Source of the DNA: RBG-13-43-22 sp040755035
GTDB lineage: Bacteria; Desulfobacterota; RBG-13-43-22
Direction of reading: 5' to 3'
Length of the DNA: 29,033 nucleotides
Assembly (NCBI GenBank): GCA_040755035.1
Contig: JBFMBU010000286.1
Coordinates: 1 to 29,033, forward strand
Shown here: piece after piece, positions 16,251 through 24,914 of the stretch
How positions within the stretch are numbered: position 1 is the stretch's first letter
Layout: each line of letters starts with the position of its first letter
Program-made: the position numbers and the translations under genes
The notes under the pieces: model-generated
What the model saw: the letters and a program-made list of their open reading frames with translations, nothing else
Databases searched by the model: none
Told to the model about the DNA's origin: nothing

Positions 16251-17695
16251 CCCTTCATCACCCCCAGGGGTTTGAGGCGGGCCACTTTTTTAGCAATACC
16301 GGCCCGGTGAACCACTTCGACCACGTGAGCCACATCTTTATACGCCTCGGACATTTCTTCTATGATGGTTCCCCGGCCGGCCCCCTGAACAAAAATACCC
16401 CGCTCTTCCATTTCCCGGACCACGGACCGACCGCGGGCGGCTTTTACAGCCGCCTGGCGGCTCATGACCCGGCCAGCCCCATGGCAGGCGCTGCCGAAGG
16501 TTTCTTCCATGGCCTGTTCGGTTCCGGCCAAGATATAAGAATAGCGTCCCATGTCCCCGGGGATGAGTACGGGCTGCCCCAGTTCCCGGTAATCCTTGGG
16601 GATCTGAGGATGGTCGGGGGGGAAGGCCCGGGTCGCTCCTTTACGGTGCACACAAAGGTTTTTGCCCCGGCCTTCCACCTGATGCGTCTCGATTTTGGCG
16701 ATATTATGGCAGAGATCATAGATCAGGGTCAATCCCAGATCCCTCGGTCCCAGCCTGAGAACCCGCTCCAGGGTCTCCCTGACCCAATGGGCGATGATCT
16801 GCCGGTTGGCAAAGGCAAAGTTGGCAGCCGCGGCCATTACGGCCAGGTATTCCTTCCCTTCGGCAGAGGAAATAGGGGCGCAGCACAACTGGCGGTCCGG
16901 CAGTTCAATACCATATTTGGCTGTAGCCGGAATCAATTTTTTAATGGCGTCATCACAGACCTGGTGTCCCAAACCTCTTGATCCGGTATGGACCATGACC
17001 GTTACCTGATCCTGAAAAAGACCGAAGCCCCGGGCGGTTTTTTCATCAAAAATCGTTTCCACATAGCCGATTTCCACAAAGTGGTTACCAGACCCCAACG
17101 TCCCCAATTGATCCTTCCCCCGCTCCAGGGCTTTACTCGAAACCAGGTCCGGCCGGGCCCCTTCCAGGCAGCCGCCCTCCTCAATATGATCCAGTTCCTC
17201 AGAGCTTCCGAAACCGGCACTTACAGCCCAGCGTGCCCCCTGGCTTAAGACCATTTCCTGGTCCCTGGGGGAAAGTTTAAAATCCTTGCGGCGGGAACCC
17301 AGACCGGAAGGGATATTGCGGAACAGGGCGTTTATGATTTCCTTGATCCGGCTTTCGATATCTTTGCGGCTCAGCCCGGAGCGCAGCAGCCGTACCCCTC
17401 AATTGATATCGTATCCGACTCCACCCGGGGAGACGACCCCCTGTTCCATATCGAAGGCCGCTACCCCGCCGATGGGAAAACCATATCCCCAATGGATATC
17501 AGGCATGCCCATGGAACGTCCCACGATCCCCGGCAGCCAGGCCACATTAGCCACCTGCTGCAGGCTTTGATCCTGCCTTAGATCGGGAAGCATGGCCTCC
17601 GAAATAAAGACCAGACCCCCGGTCCGCATCTTTCCCTCCCGGGGGATGCGGAAGCGACAATCATCAATTTTTTCGATTTTAATCTTATCCGGCAT
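16247..17695 (-). CDS. rtcB: RNA ligase RtcB, probable selenoprotein (in-frame TGA at active-site Cys)
   Basis: RtcB joins RNA 2',3'-cyclic phosphate/3'-phosphate to 5'-OH ends, using GTP and Mn2+. Read as one frame with TGA as Sec it has 482 residues, the family's normal length. The N part (MPDKIKIEKIDDCRFRIPRE, then GIVGRSMGMPDIHWGYGFPI) runs to GGVGYDIN. Codon 99 is TGA (17401-17399), where the family has the invariant Cys of DINCGVR (Cys98 in Pyrococcus horikoshii), a metal ligand. The frame resumes with GVRLLRSGLSRKD and later shows LGTLGSGNHFVEIG, VHTGSRGLGHQV, CHGAGRVMSRQAA and the C-terminal KPLGVMKG; the His of CHGAGR is the guanylylated residue. A SECIS-like hairpin follows the TGA. 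Archease precedes it by 118 nt; a methyltransferase overlaps its stop. The alternative is a nonsense mutation or an assembly error. Confidence 0.9.
17365..17401 (-). promoter_or_regulatory. Candidate bacterial SECIS element in rtcB
   Basis: On the minus strand, the UGA (17401-17399) is followed 13 nt later by a 7-bp stem, UGCGCUC (17385-17379) pairing with GAGC (17372-17369) plus GCA (17367-17365), with one bulged C (17368). The apical loop CGGGCU (17378-17373) starts 20 nt after the UGA and has a G in its second position. This fits the published general form of bacterial SECIS hairpins, which require a loop about 16-37 nt from UGA and a G in the first two loop bases. Pairing was worked out by hand. 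Confidence 0.68.
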
Positions 17696-17813
17696 AGTTG
17701 CCTTTGCCTCAAAGGAGTTGGAATTCCTGTTTTTGTATCGTGAAAAAGCCTATCAGGGAAAAAGAAGGCTTCCGACTTTCAGCCTTCGGTCTTTAGTCTC
17801 CGGCCTATTTTCC

Positions 17814-18239
17814 TCACAAATCAAAAATCACCCTGGCCTTCCAAACCCCCTTTTCCTCCCAGATGCGAAGCTGATGATAGGTAACGGCTTTGAAGACCTG
17901 CTTTACCCGATGCCTTCGGGGATCGAAAAGCTCCCCCCGGACCTTTGCCAGCAGCTCCCTATCATTAAGGGTTTGAATCTCAAAGGCTCCAAAAACAAGT
18001 TGTCGGCTTTCAAATAGAAACAACAGCTCACCCAGCCAGGCCACAAAAAGGGCTTCCCGATCCGGGGCCGTAACCTTAACCGATCTTTCCTGTTTGATTG
18101 CTATCTTCCGAGCGTCAAGCATCAAATCAAAAAAGGACCAACCAGCCAGGGCAAAAAGGTCGGGAAGCGTATAGCCCTTGACCTCTATCCCTATATCGGC
18201 AGTATGTTCTATCAGCCGGTACGGTTTCAAACAAACCAC
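17814..18239 (-). CDS. Archease (RtcB activator)
   Basis: 141 residues of the archease family, a small metal-binding protein that promotes guanylylation and turnover of RtcB. Signatures are the N-terminal YRLIEHTADIGIEVKG (7-22), a central APDREALFVAWLGELLFLFE and the C-terminal VFKAVTYHQLRI followed by WKARVIFDL. The conserved acidic residue of HTADIG and the C-terminal aspartate are present. The longest frame begins with GTG at 18239 (MVCLKPYRL); a TTG three codons on is an alternative, and neither has a convincing Shine-Dalgarno. Archease next to rtcB is a widespread arrangement and supports a real, active RtcB despite the TGA. The upstream PAS/HD-GYP gene is 51 nt away on the same strand. 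Confidence 0.93.
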   Translation of the reverse strand: MVCLKPYRLIEHTADIGIEVKGYTLPDLFALAGWSFFDLMLDARKIAIKQERSVKVTAPDREALFVAWLGELLFLFESRQLVFGAFEIQTLNDRELLAKVRGELFDPRRHRVKQVFKAVTYHQLRIWEEKGVWKARVIFDL

Positions 18240-18290
18240 CGGGAGGAGGGAGGCTGAAGGGGAACCGCTTTTCTCCTTGGTCCTTTTCCC

Positions 18291-20513
18291 TTAATCAAAG
18301 GTGTATCCCCCTTCCCTGAAGAGTTTCAGACAGGCCTCGACCACCTCTTTATCATAAAGGCTCCCTTTATGTTTTTCGACCTCTTCCAGGGCCGTTTCTA
18401 TACTATAGGCCGGACGATAGGGACGATGGGAGGAAATGGCCTCCACCACATCAGCCACGGCCAAAAGGCGGGCTTCAAAACAGATAGCGTTTCCTGAAAG
18501 CCCCTTTGGATATCCCGACCCATTCAGGCGTTCATGGTGCTGCAAAACAATCCGGGCCAGGGGCCAGGGGAAATCAATATCCTTCAGGATGTCGTAACTG
18601 GTCTGGGGATGGGCCATGATCAGTTTGAATTCGATATCGCTCAATTTGGTGGGCTTGCTGAGAATCTCAGCCGGGATGGCGATTTTTCCGATATCGTGAA
18701 CAATGCCGGCCATACGTACACTATTCACCTGATCTTCGGGAAGCCCCATATTACAGGCGAGGGCTTCGGCTAAACCCGCCACCCGGCGCTGGTGTCCGGC
18801 GGTATAGGGGTCCCGCTGTTCCACGGTCAGGGCCATGGCCTGGACAATTCCCTCCATGGTCTTTCGCAGCCCTTCTTCCGCCTCCTTGCGGGCGGTGATA
18901 TCCTCGATGGTCCCCTCATAATAGAGCAATTGCCCCTGACCGTCCTTGACGGCCCTGACATTCAAGGACCCCCACTTGATGTTTTTATCCCTGGTATATA
19001 ATGGGGTCTCAAAACCTGAGACCATCCCCTGTTCTTCGATGATCCGGCTGTACCTCTGTCTATCTTCCGGATGTACATAGAGCGGACTGTCGCCATCGGA
19101 TAGTTCAGCTTTCATTTCTTCCGGAGAATCATAGCCATGAAATCTGGCTAAGGCGGAATTGATCATTAAAAAACGACCTTCTACCGTAGTTTGAAAGATA
19201 CCTTCTACGGCATTTTCAACGATGGATCGATACTTCTCCTCGGCCTGCCGCAGGGCCTCTTCGGCCTGTTTGCTTTCGGTGATGTTTTCCGCTGTTCCTT
19301 CGTAAAAGAGGACCTTCCCCTCAGTATCTCTGACCAAACGGGCATTCAGATTTACCCAAATTCTTTCCCCGTCCTTTCGCTGGACATAGGCCTCAAAATT
19401 TTTCAGTTCCCCCTCCTGGGCAAGTATTTTTCTGGCCCGTTCCCGGTCTGCCTGATCGGTGTAGAGTTGGGTCCCCGAATCCTCTACCGACTCGATCAAC
19501 TGTTCCGGAGAATCATAAGCCAGCATTTTAGCCAAGGCTTTATTGGCCATTAGAAATTTCCCATCGGGGGTGGACTGAAAAATCCCCTCCACGGCGTTTT
19601 CGACAATGGCCCGGAAATTCTCCTCGGCCTGGCGCTGGGCCTCCTCGGCCTGCTTTCTCTCGGTAATATCACTGGTGGCCCCGATCCATTTATAGGCCCT
19701 TCCCTTCTCGTCCCGCAGACAGCGACCGGCGGTTTTGATATAAATAATATTCCCCTTTTTCCCGATCAGGCGGTATTCCTCATTATAGGGTTCCCCGTAG
19801 CGGACCTGTCTTCGGACCGCTTCTGAGACGCGTCCATAATCGTCAGGATGAATATATTGGGCAAAAGCGGCTATGGCAACCGGAATCTCTTCGAAAATCG
19901 CCTGCAGTCGCTCATCAGCCGAATCAAACCATTCCAATCGATCACTTTCGATGTCCCATTCGTAAATGAAATCATTGGAACTTTCAGCGGCGATCCGAAA
20001 ACGTTCCTCACTGATTCTCAAGGTCTCCTCAGCCCGCTTGCGCTCGGTCACGTCCCGGACGATGACCATGTCCGCCGGTCGCCCTTGATAGGTGATGATG
20101 CCGGCGTTAAGTTCCACTTCGATCCGTTTCCCATCCTTATGTTTGAAGGCCGACTCGCAAAGGGGGGGGACCTCTTCTCCGGCAAGACGCCGATGGTATC
20201 GGTTCAATATCCTGGGGGCTTCTTCCGGAACAAAAAATTCCACAAAGGGCTTCCCAATCAGCTCATCAATTCCATACCCAACCATTTCCGCCAGGCTGGG
20301 ATTGACATATTTCAAGACTCCGTCCTGTCCGATACCGAATCCGACATAGGCTCGCTCCACCAGATGACGGTATTTTTCTTCACTCTCCCGAAGATTAGAA
20401 GCAAAACCCGGGTTTCCTTCCTCCAGGGACTCGATGGTTCCGCCCTTACGTCGGAGCTCCGTTGATTCCTGAATCCGCTCTGTTTTGGTTTTTCTTTCTT
20501 CTGTGGAAGGCAT
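18291..20513 (-). CDS. Multi-PAS sensor with HD-GYP domain
   Basis: 740 residues, no signal peptide or membrane segments, so a cytoplasmic sensor. After a charged N terminus come four PAS/PAC units (about 45-160, 165-290, 295-415, 420-545), each ending in a D(V/I)TERK- or ENITES/EDITAR-type linker. PAS3 and PAS4 are clearly duplicates, sharing ENAVEGIFQ and ALA. The HD-GYP domain (about 555-735) retains H606-D607 in IVHDIGKIAIP and HHERLNGSGYP (659-669), so cyclic-di-GMP phosphodiesterase activity is plausible. AAGGA lies upstream of ATG 20513. It lies between the archease/rtcB genes and the dsr operon; the signal sensed is unknown, and PAS pocket residues cannot be assigned from sequence alone. 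Confidence 0.9.
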   Translation of the reverse strand: MPSTEERKTKTERIQESTELRRKGGTIESLEEGNPGFASNLRESEEKYRHLVERAYVGFGIGQDGVLKYVNPSLAEMVGYGIDELIGKPFVEFFVPEEAPRILNRYHRRLAGEEVPPLCESAFKHKDGKRIEVELNAGIITYQGRPADMVIVRDVTERKRAEETLRISEERFRIAAESSNDFIYEWDIESDRLEWFDSADERLQAIFEEIPVAIAAFAQYIHPDDYGRVSEAVRRQVRYGEPYNEEYRLIGKKGNIIYIKTAGRCLRDEKGRAYKWIGATSDITERKQAEEAQRQAEENFRAIVENAVEGIFQSTPDGKFLMANKALAKMLAYDSPEQLIESVEDSGTQLYTDQADRERARKILAQEGELKNFEAYVQRKDGERIWVNLNARLVRDTEGKVLFYEGTAENITESKQAEEALRQAEEKYRSIVENAVEGIFQTTVEGRFLMINSALARFHGYDSPEEMKAELSDGDSPLYVHPEDRQRYSRIIEEQGMVSGFETPLYTRDKNIKWGSLNVRAVKDGQGQLLYYEGTIEDITARKEAEEGLRKTMEGIVQAMALTVEQRDPYTAGHQRRVAGLAEALACNMGLPEDQVNSVRMAGIVHDIGKIAIPAEILSKPTKLSDIEFKLIMAHPQTSYDILKDIDFPWPLARIVLQHHERLNGSGYPKGLSGNAICFEARLLAVADVVEAISSHRPYRPAYSIETALEEVEKHKGSLYDKEVVEACLKLFREGGYTFD

Positions 20514-20608
20514 GTTCCGTCCTTTTCTAAAAGGATGGTTGGGGACAAGCCCCCAGGATCATAGGTCCTATTGGCGAAAGCCGGTATCCACAACTACCTA
20601 AAAATACT

Positions 20609-20635
20609 GGATTCCATGTCAAGCATGGAATGACG
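20609..20635. repeat. Short palindromic intergenic repeat (ATTCCATG-type)
   Basis: ATTCCATG (20611-20618) TCAAG CATGGAAT (20624-20631), flanked by GG and GACG. It has the form of GGATTCC-N-GGAATGACG palindromes scattered through many bacterial genomes. On minus it includes a TTGACA, which may contribute a -35 element, but no matching -10 is seen. Confidence 0.55.
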
Positions 20636-20756
20636 AAAAAGAAATTGGCATAATAATTCAAAGGTCTCACAAATAGCGCATTTTTTTATTTTACAGACAT
20701 CCTCGGGCATTATCAAGCAGGAAAATTTTCCGGCCTGGCAGATAAATTTCGGTTTT

Positions 20757-20798
20757 AAGAAGAAAAAAAAGGCCCACCCCCTTTCGGAGATGGGCCTT
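20757..20798 (-). terminator. Intrinsic terminator of the dsr operon
   Basis: On the minus strand AAGGCCCATCTCC (20798-20786) pairs with GGGGGTGGGCCTT (20781-20769) with G-U wobbles, capped by a GAAA tetraloop. A run of T follows (20770-20763 region and beyond). It lies 25 nt after the dsrP stop. Confidence 0.93.
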
Positions 20799-20823
20799 GG
20801 GAAAAACCGGATATCGGGAAAAC

Positions 20824-22008
20824 TTAGTGAATCGAAGCGCTGTTGGGGTCCAGTTTGACCGTCAGGGCGATTTTGTAAAGCAGGGTCAAAATCAGAAAAC
20901 CAGTGGCCCAGATCCCCAGGGCGATAAAGACCTCCGGCAGGGTCGGGGCGTATTCAATGACATGTTCCAGGGGACTGGGTACAAAACCGGTGACCACCAG
21001 GGTCAGACCCTTTTCAATCCACAGAGATCCGAAGACCCCGATACAGGCGGCCACTAACCAGGCGTTGTTTCGCCGGGTTACCGGCAACAGCAGAAGGAAG
21101 GCAGCCCCTACCCCCGCCACCACGGAAATCCAGGTCCAGATCACGTATTTTCCATGACCTTCCAGCCCGAAAAAGAGATACTGGAAAGCGTGTTTGTGAC
21201 CGGGGATGTTGCTGTAGAAGGCGGTGAAGATTTCCAACAAAACAAAGAAAATACTGGCCAGCATGGCGTAGGTAATGATATTGCGCAATTTATTCAGGGC
21301 TTCCTGTCCGGCATCGAAAGGAGTTAACCGCTTCACTAAAAGGGCCAGAATAATCAATAAGGCCGGGCCGGCGGCAAAGGCCGAACCCAGAAAGCGGACG
21401 GCCATGATGGCGGTGAGCCAGAAATGGCGGCCGGGCATGCCGGCGTAGAGAAAAGCCGTTACGGTATGGATACTGATGGCCCAGGGTATGGACAGATAAA
21501 TAAGTGGCTTGACCCACTGGGGAGGAGGCACGGCCTTGCGCTCGGCGGCCAGCACATTCCAACCGATAAACAGGTTCAATAAAAGATATACATTGAGGAC
21601 GATAAAATCCCAGAAGAGGATGGAATTGGGAGTGGGATAGAGGATCAGGTTCAGCAGCCGGTTCGGATACCCTACATCCACGGTAACAAACAGGATACAC
21701 ATCACTACTGAGGCGATGGCTAAAAACTCTCCCAGAATGGTGATCTTGCCGAAGACCTTGACGTCGTGCAGGTAATAGGGCAACACCAGCATCACCGCTG
21801 AAGCCGCCACCCCGACTAAGAAGGTAAACTGGGCGATATAAAAACCCCAGGAGACATCCCGGCTCATGCCGGTGATCCCCAACCCTTCATTATACTGGTA
21901 GAGATAGCAGGCAAAGCCGATGCCGATAAATAGCAGCAAGAAAAACACCCAGGTATAGTAGCTTTTCGTTCCCGACAGGGCCTTTTCAAACATAGTCACC
22001 TCATTCAA
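20824..22008 (-). CDS. dsrP: DsrP, integral membrane quinone-interacting subunit
   Basis: 394 residues of the NrfD/PsrC family with about ten hydrophobic helices. The DsrMKJOP complex links the membrane quinone pool and periplasmic hemes to cytoplasmic DsrC trisulfide reduction; DsrP is the membrane subunit paired with the periplasmic ferredoxin DsrO. Recognisable stretches include YYTWVFFLLLFIGIGFACYL (17-36), SRDVSWGFYIAQFTFLVGVA (49-68) and PWAISIHTVTAFLYAGMPGR near 175-195. The C-terminal tail (VKLDPNSASIH) is cytoplasmic-like. It is 104 nt after dsrO; that gap carries a small repeat (GAACACCGAACGCTGAACG). It is the last gene of the operon, followed by a strong terminator. No truncation. 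Confidence 0.93.
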   Translation of the reverse strand: MNEVTMFEKALSGTKSYYTWVFFLLLFIGIGFACYLYQYNEGLGITGMSRDVSWGFYIAQFTFLVGVAASAVMLVLPYYLHDVKVFGKITILGEFLAIASVVMCILFVTVDVGYPNRLLNLILYPTPNSILFWDFIVLNVYLLLNLFIGWNVLAAERKAVPPPQWVKPLIYLSIPWAISIHTVTAFLYAGMPGRHFWLTAIMAVRFLGSAFAAGPALLIILALLVKRLTPFDAGQEALNKLRNIITYAMLASIFFVLLEIFTAFYSNIPGHKHAFQYLFFGLEGHGKYVIWTWISVVAGVGAAFLLLLPVTRRNNAWLVAACIGVFGSLWIEKGLTLVVTGFVPSPLEHVIEYAPTLPEVFIALGIWATGFLILTLLYKIALTVKLDPNSASIH

Positions 22009-22079
22009 TTATTTCAGGATTCAAGAAGTTCGTTCTCTTTGGTTGGCTGCGGCTCCTGAATCCGACAGATAGTTTTTTC

Positions 22080-22109
22080 GACGAACACCGAACGCTGAAC
22101 GACTAACGT
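22080..22109. repeat. Short GAACGCTGAACG-type repeat in the dsrO-dsrP gap
   Basis: CGAACACCGAACGCTGAACG followed by ACTAACG forms a degenerate tandem of seven-base units (CGAACAC, CGAACGC, TGAACGA). It sits inside the otherwise tight dsr operon and resembles the other short heptad-like repeats of this window in style, but not in sequence. Confidence 0.4.
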
Positions 22110-22112
22110 CTT

Positions 22113-22886
22113 TTAAACCAAATAATAGACATTCGGCTGCGTGCCCAAACTGGGTTTGCGACGAATGGAATAATTCTCCTTCAACAGTTTCCGGATCTCG
22201 GAATTGGGATTATCCAAATCACCGAAAATCATCCCCCCCTTGCTGGCTTCGACGCAGGCCGGCACCAGTCCTTTGGCCAGCCGCTCTTCGCAGAAGTTAC
22301 ATTTTTCCACCACTCCCTTGGAGCGGGTGGGATAATCCGGGTTGGTCACTTCCTTGATGAATCTTCGGGGATCCCGGAAATTAAAACTCCTGGACCCGTA
22401 GGGGCAGCCGGCCATACAGAAGCGGCAGCCGATGCAGCGGTGATAGTCCATCATGACGATCCCGTCTTCCCTTTTAAAGGTGGCCTGGGTGGGGCAGACC
22501 CGGACACAGGGTGGATTGGTGCAGTGATTGCAAAGCACCAGGAAAGACTTGTGTTCCATCTGTTCGGGCAGGAACTGGTTCTGGTCATCCGGGAAGGCGT
22601 TTTCATAGTGTTCCTTCCAGATCCATTTGATCTCCTGCCGGATATTGGCCACCTTGGGGACGTTATGGGTTTTATCACAAGCCTCGATGCACCGTTGAAA
22701 GTCTTCCGGACTTTTAAATTTGCGGGTATCGATGACCATGGCCCATTTTTTACCCTTCATCAAAGGCGCCCGGGTCTGGGCCTCCAGGGCTCCGGGCTTC
22801 AAAATCTCAAAGGCGGTCTTGCCGCCCAATCCCCAGAGGGAGGCAATGCCGGCTATCCGTAAAAACTCTCTTCTATTGATGCCCAT
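22113..22886 (-). CDS. dsrO: DsrO, periplasmic iron-sulfur subunit
   Basis: 257 residues. A twin-arginine signal opens the protein: NRREFLRIAGIASLWGLGG (4-22), probably cleaved near EAQ (residues 35-37). The mature part is a ferredoxin-like electron carrier with Cys clusters C66/C70, C119-C122-C127-C131 (CNHCTNPPCVRVC), C151-C154-C157-C161 (CIGCRFCMAGC) and C196-C199-C211 (CNFCEE...C). It would pass electrons between DsrJ and DsrP on the periplasmic face. The start ATG shares one base with the dsrJ stop (TGATG at 22888-22884), so the genes are coupled. Confidence 0.95.
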   Translation of the reverse strand: MGINRREFLRIAGIASLWGLGGKTAFEILKPGALEAQTRAPLMKGKKWAMVIDTRKFKSPEDFQRCIEACDKTHNVPKVANIRQEIKWIWKEHYENAFPDDQNQFLPEQMEHKSFLVLCNHCTNPPCVRVCPTQATFKREDGIVMMDYHRCIGCRFCMAGCPYGSRSFNFRDPRRFIKEVTNPDYPTRSKGVVEKCNFCEERLAKGLVPACVEASKGGMIFGDLDNPNSEIRKLLKENYSIRRKPSLGTQPNVYYLV

Positions 22887-23287
22887 CAGTTGGTCTCCTT
22901 CGGTGCATTATGGCAATCCCAGCAGAAGGGTGTAACTTCCATGTAATTGTGGCACTGATCGCAAAATTTGGTTTTATTGGAATGACATTTCATACAGCCG
23001 TTCTGAAGACTTTTTTCAAAAACCCGTCCGTCGGCCGTGGTCATCTGCCGGGTATAGTCCCCCCGCACCACTTCCATTCTCCATTCATCCAATATTTTCA
23101 TATGGGTAGTTTTCATGGCCGCTTTGGGTTCGATACATTGTTTTACCGGCATGGCCTGAATAACCGGCGTGTCAATCTTCGGGTCCGGTTTAGGAGCGGC
23201 CTTCCCCAGGTTGTACCAAAGGGGAAAGGTAACCAGGACCACAAAAATAATAATTATGGGAATGACTTTATTTTCGTCGTACATCAT
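22886..23287 (-). CDS. dsrJ: DsrJ, triheme cytochrome c subunit
   Basis: 133 residues. An uncleaved N-terminal anchor (about 8-26, VIPIIIIFVVLVTFPLWYN) holds a periplasmic domain with three CXXCH heme sites: CMKCH (98-102), CDQCH (109-113) and CWDCH (122-126). C51 in VKQCIEP matches the conserved cysteine that ligates one heme in characterised DsrJ proteins, giving the unusual His/Cys ligation. ATG 23287 overlaps the dsrK stop (ATGA, 4 nt), and the stop overlaps the dsrO start, so the three are translationally coupled. Size and motif spacing are normal for DsrJ. Confidence 0.95.
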   Translation of the reverse strand: MMYDENKVIPIIIIFVVLVTFPLWYNLGKAAPKPDPKIDTPVIQAMPVKQCIEPKAAMKTTHMKILDEWRMEVVRGDYTRQMTTADGRVFEKSLQNGCMKCHSNKTKFCDQCHNYMEVTPFCWDCHNAPKETN

Positions 23288-24912
23288 TCTTCACCGTCCT
23301 CCTCGGCTTCTTCTCCCAGAGGTTCCCCTCTTAAATTGGTGGTCCGTTCAATCTCCCCGTCCATAATCATGGCATTGGCCACCAATTCATGCAGACCGGT
23401 CACATCCACCCCCGGGACCCAGTATTCCATCAGGGGGGGAAAAACGGCCCGGTCAATGGCGCAGATATTGGCCAGCATATTGACCCCGTGTTTTTCTTGA
23501 ACATATTTTACGGCATTGGCCCGGGGAAATCCGCCGCGCATCCGCAGTTCCATATTTTCACCGGCATTGAGACCCGACCCGCTGCCGCAGCAGAAGGTCT
23601 GTTCCCGGATGGTGCCTTCGGGCATTTCAAAGAAATTATTGCAGACGCTCTTCAGCACATAGCGGGGTTCTTCAAAAAAACCCATGCCCCGGGAGGTATT
23701 GCAGGAATCATGAAAGGTGACCCGGAGATGATCGTTGCGGCTGGGGTCCAGCTTTAACTTGCCGTTTCGGATCAGGTCGGCTGTAAACTCTACCAAATGG
23801 ACCATTTTGGTGGCAGTGGCGTTTTCGAATCTGGTGCCGGTGATGGGGGAAACCGGTGCCTCCAGGAAATCGGCCGGTCCGTTCATAGTCTCCATATACT
23901 GGTTGACCACCCGCCACATATGCCCGCATTCCCCGCCCAGGATCCATTTGACCCCCAGGCGCTTGGCCTCGGCGTAGATTTTGGAATTGAGTCGTTTCAT
24001 CATTTCATGGGAGGTGAAAAACCCGAAATTTCCTCCCTCCGAGGCATAGGTGCTCCAGGTGTAATCCAGTCCCAACTGATGAAAAAGCATCAGGTAACCC
24101 ATGGCGGTAAAGGTCCCCGGGTCGGCAAAGACGTCGCCGGAGGGGGTGACGAAGAGAATTTCAGCCCCCTTGCGGTTGAAGGTCGGTTCCGGCCGGATCC
24201 CGGTGATCCCTTCGATCTCGTCTAAGAAGAAATCGATCATATCCTTGAAGGCATGGGGCTCGATGCCCAGATGGTTGCCTTTGCGGAAACAGTTGGCCAC
24301 CGGTCCGGCGATCCAGTCGATGTTCAGCCCCAGCAGATTGAGCAATTCCCGCCCGATGATGGTGATTTCAGCGGTGTCGATGCCGTAAGGGCAGAAAACC
24401 GAGCAACGACGGCATTCGGTGCATTGAAAAAAATAGCTCCACCATTCCTTAAGAACGTCTTCGGTCAAATCCCGGGCCCCGACCATTTTTCTGAATAGTT
24501 TACCGGCGGTGGTGAATTCCCGGCGGTAAACCGAACGGAGCAGCTCGGCCCGCAAGACCGGCATGTTTTTGGGATCACCGGAGCCGATAAAGAAATGGCA
24601 CTTGTCGGCACAGGCCCCGCAGCGGACACAGATGTCCATAAAGATATGAAAGGTCCGAAAGCGGCTGATCCGTTCCCGGATGCCTTCGATGATAATGGTT
24701 TTCCAGTCCTGGGGTAATTTCCAGTCTTCATCCAGAGGGTTCCAGACCCGGGCATGCGGAAAACTTACGGTCTCCAGATTTTTGGGTTGGGCGGCGTAAC
24801 AATACATGCCAGGCCGGATATCCACCGGTGTGTTCATCCACCCTTTAAAGAAAGGCGGGGTATGTTTTATTTTAGCGACTTCTTCGGGAGTGGGGACATT
24901 TTTAACAGCCAT
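23284..24912 (-). CDS. dsrK: DsrK, HdrD-like catalytic iron-sulfur subunit
   Basis: 542 residues, related to the heterodisulfide reductase subunit HdrD; the proposed site of DsrC trisulfide reduction on the cytoplasmic face. Two [4Fe-4S] motifs: C95-C98-C101-C105 (CVRCGACADKC) and C164-C167-C170-C174 (CTECRRCSVFC). The C-terminal CCG-type cysteines for the special cluster appear in GGECGHMWR, FHDSCNTSRGMG and QTFCCGSGSGLNAGE. Starts two nt after dsrM's stop and overlaps dsrJ by 4 nt. The C terminus is acidic (EEAEEDGEE). All cysteines here are encoded by normal codons. Confidence 0.96.
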   Translation of the reverse strand: MAVKNVPTPEEVAKIKHTPPFFKGWMNTPVDIRPGMYCYAAQPKNLETVSFPHARVWNPLDEDWKLPQDWKTIIIEGIRERISRFRTFHIFMDICVRCGACADKCHFFIGSGDPKNMPVLRAELLRSVYRREFTTAGKLFRKMVGARDLTEDVLKEWWSYFFQCTECRRCSVFCPYGIDTAEITIIGRELLNLLGLNIDWIAGPVANCFRKGNHLGIEPHAFKDMIDFFLDEIEGITGIRPEPTFNRKGAEILFVTPSGDVFADPGTFTAMGYLMLFHQLGLDYTWSTYASEGGNFGFFTSHEMMKRLNSKIYAEAKRLGVKWILGGECGHMWRVVNQYMETMNGPADFLEAPVSPITGTRFENATATKMVHLVEFTADLIRNGKLKLDPSRNDHLRVTFHDSCNTSRGMGFFEEPRYVLKSVCNNFFEMPEGTIREQTFCCGSGSGLNAGENMELRMRGGFPRANAVKYVQEKHGVNMLANICAIDRAVFPPLMEYWVPGVDVTGLHELVANAMIMDGEIERTTNLRGEPLGEEAEEDGEE

Positions 24913-24914
24913 AA

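Larger units (their letters stand above)
20514..20823. other. 310-bp gap between dsrP and the PAS/HD-GYP gene
   Basis: No gene. It contains the small palindromic repeat at 20611-20631 and the dsr operon terminator at 20757-20798. Between them is A+T-rich sequence that should hold the promoter of the PAS/HD-GYP gene; I cannot pick a -10/-35 pair with confidence. Confidence 0.6.

Noticed and set aside
16247..17254. Two separate genes: a short RtcB N-terminal protein and a 335-residue ligase
   Set aside because: The two parts are in the same frame with only a TGA between them, the first lacks most catalytic motifs, and the internal ATG at 17254 lies in the middle of a conserved domain.
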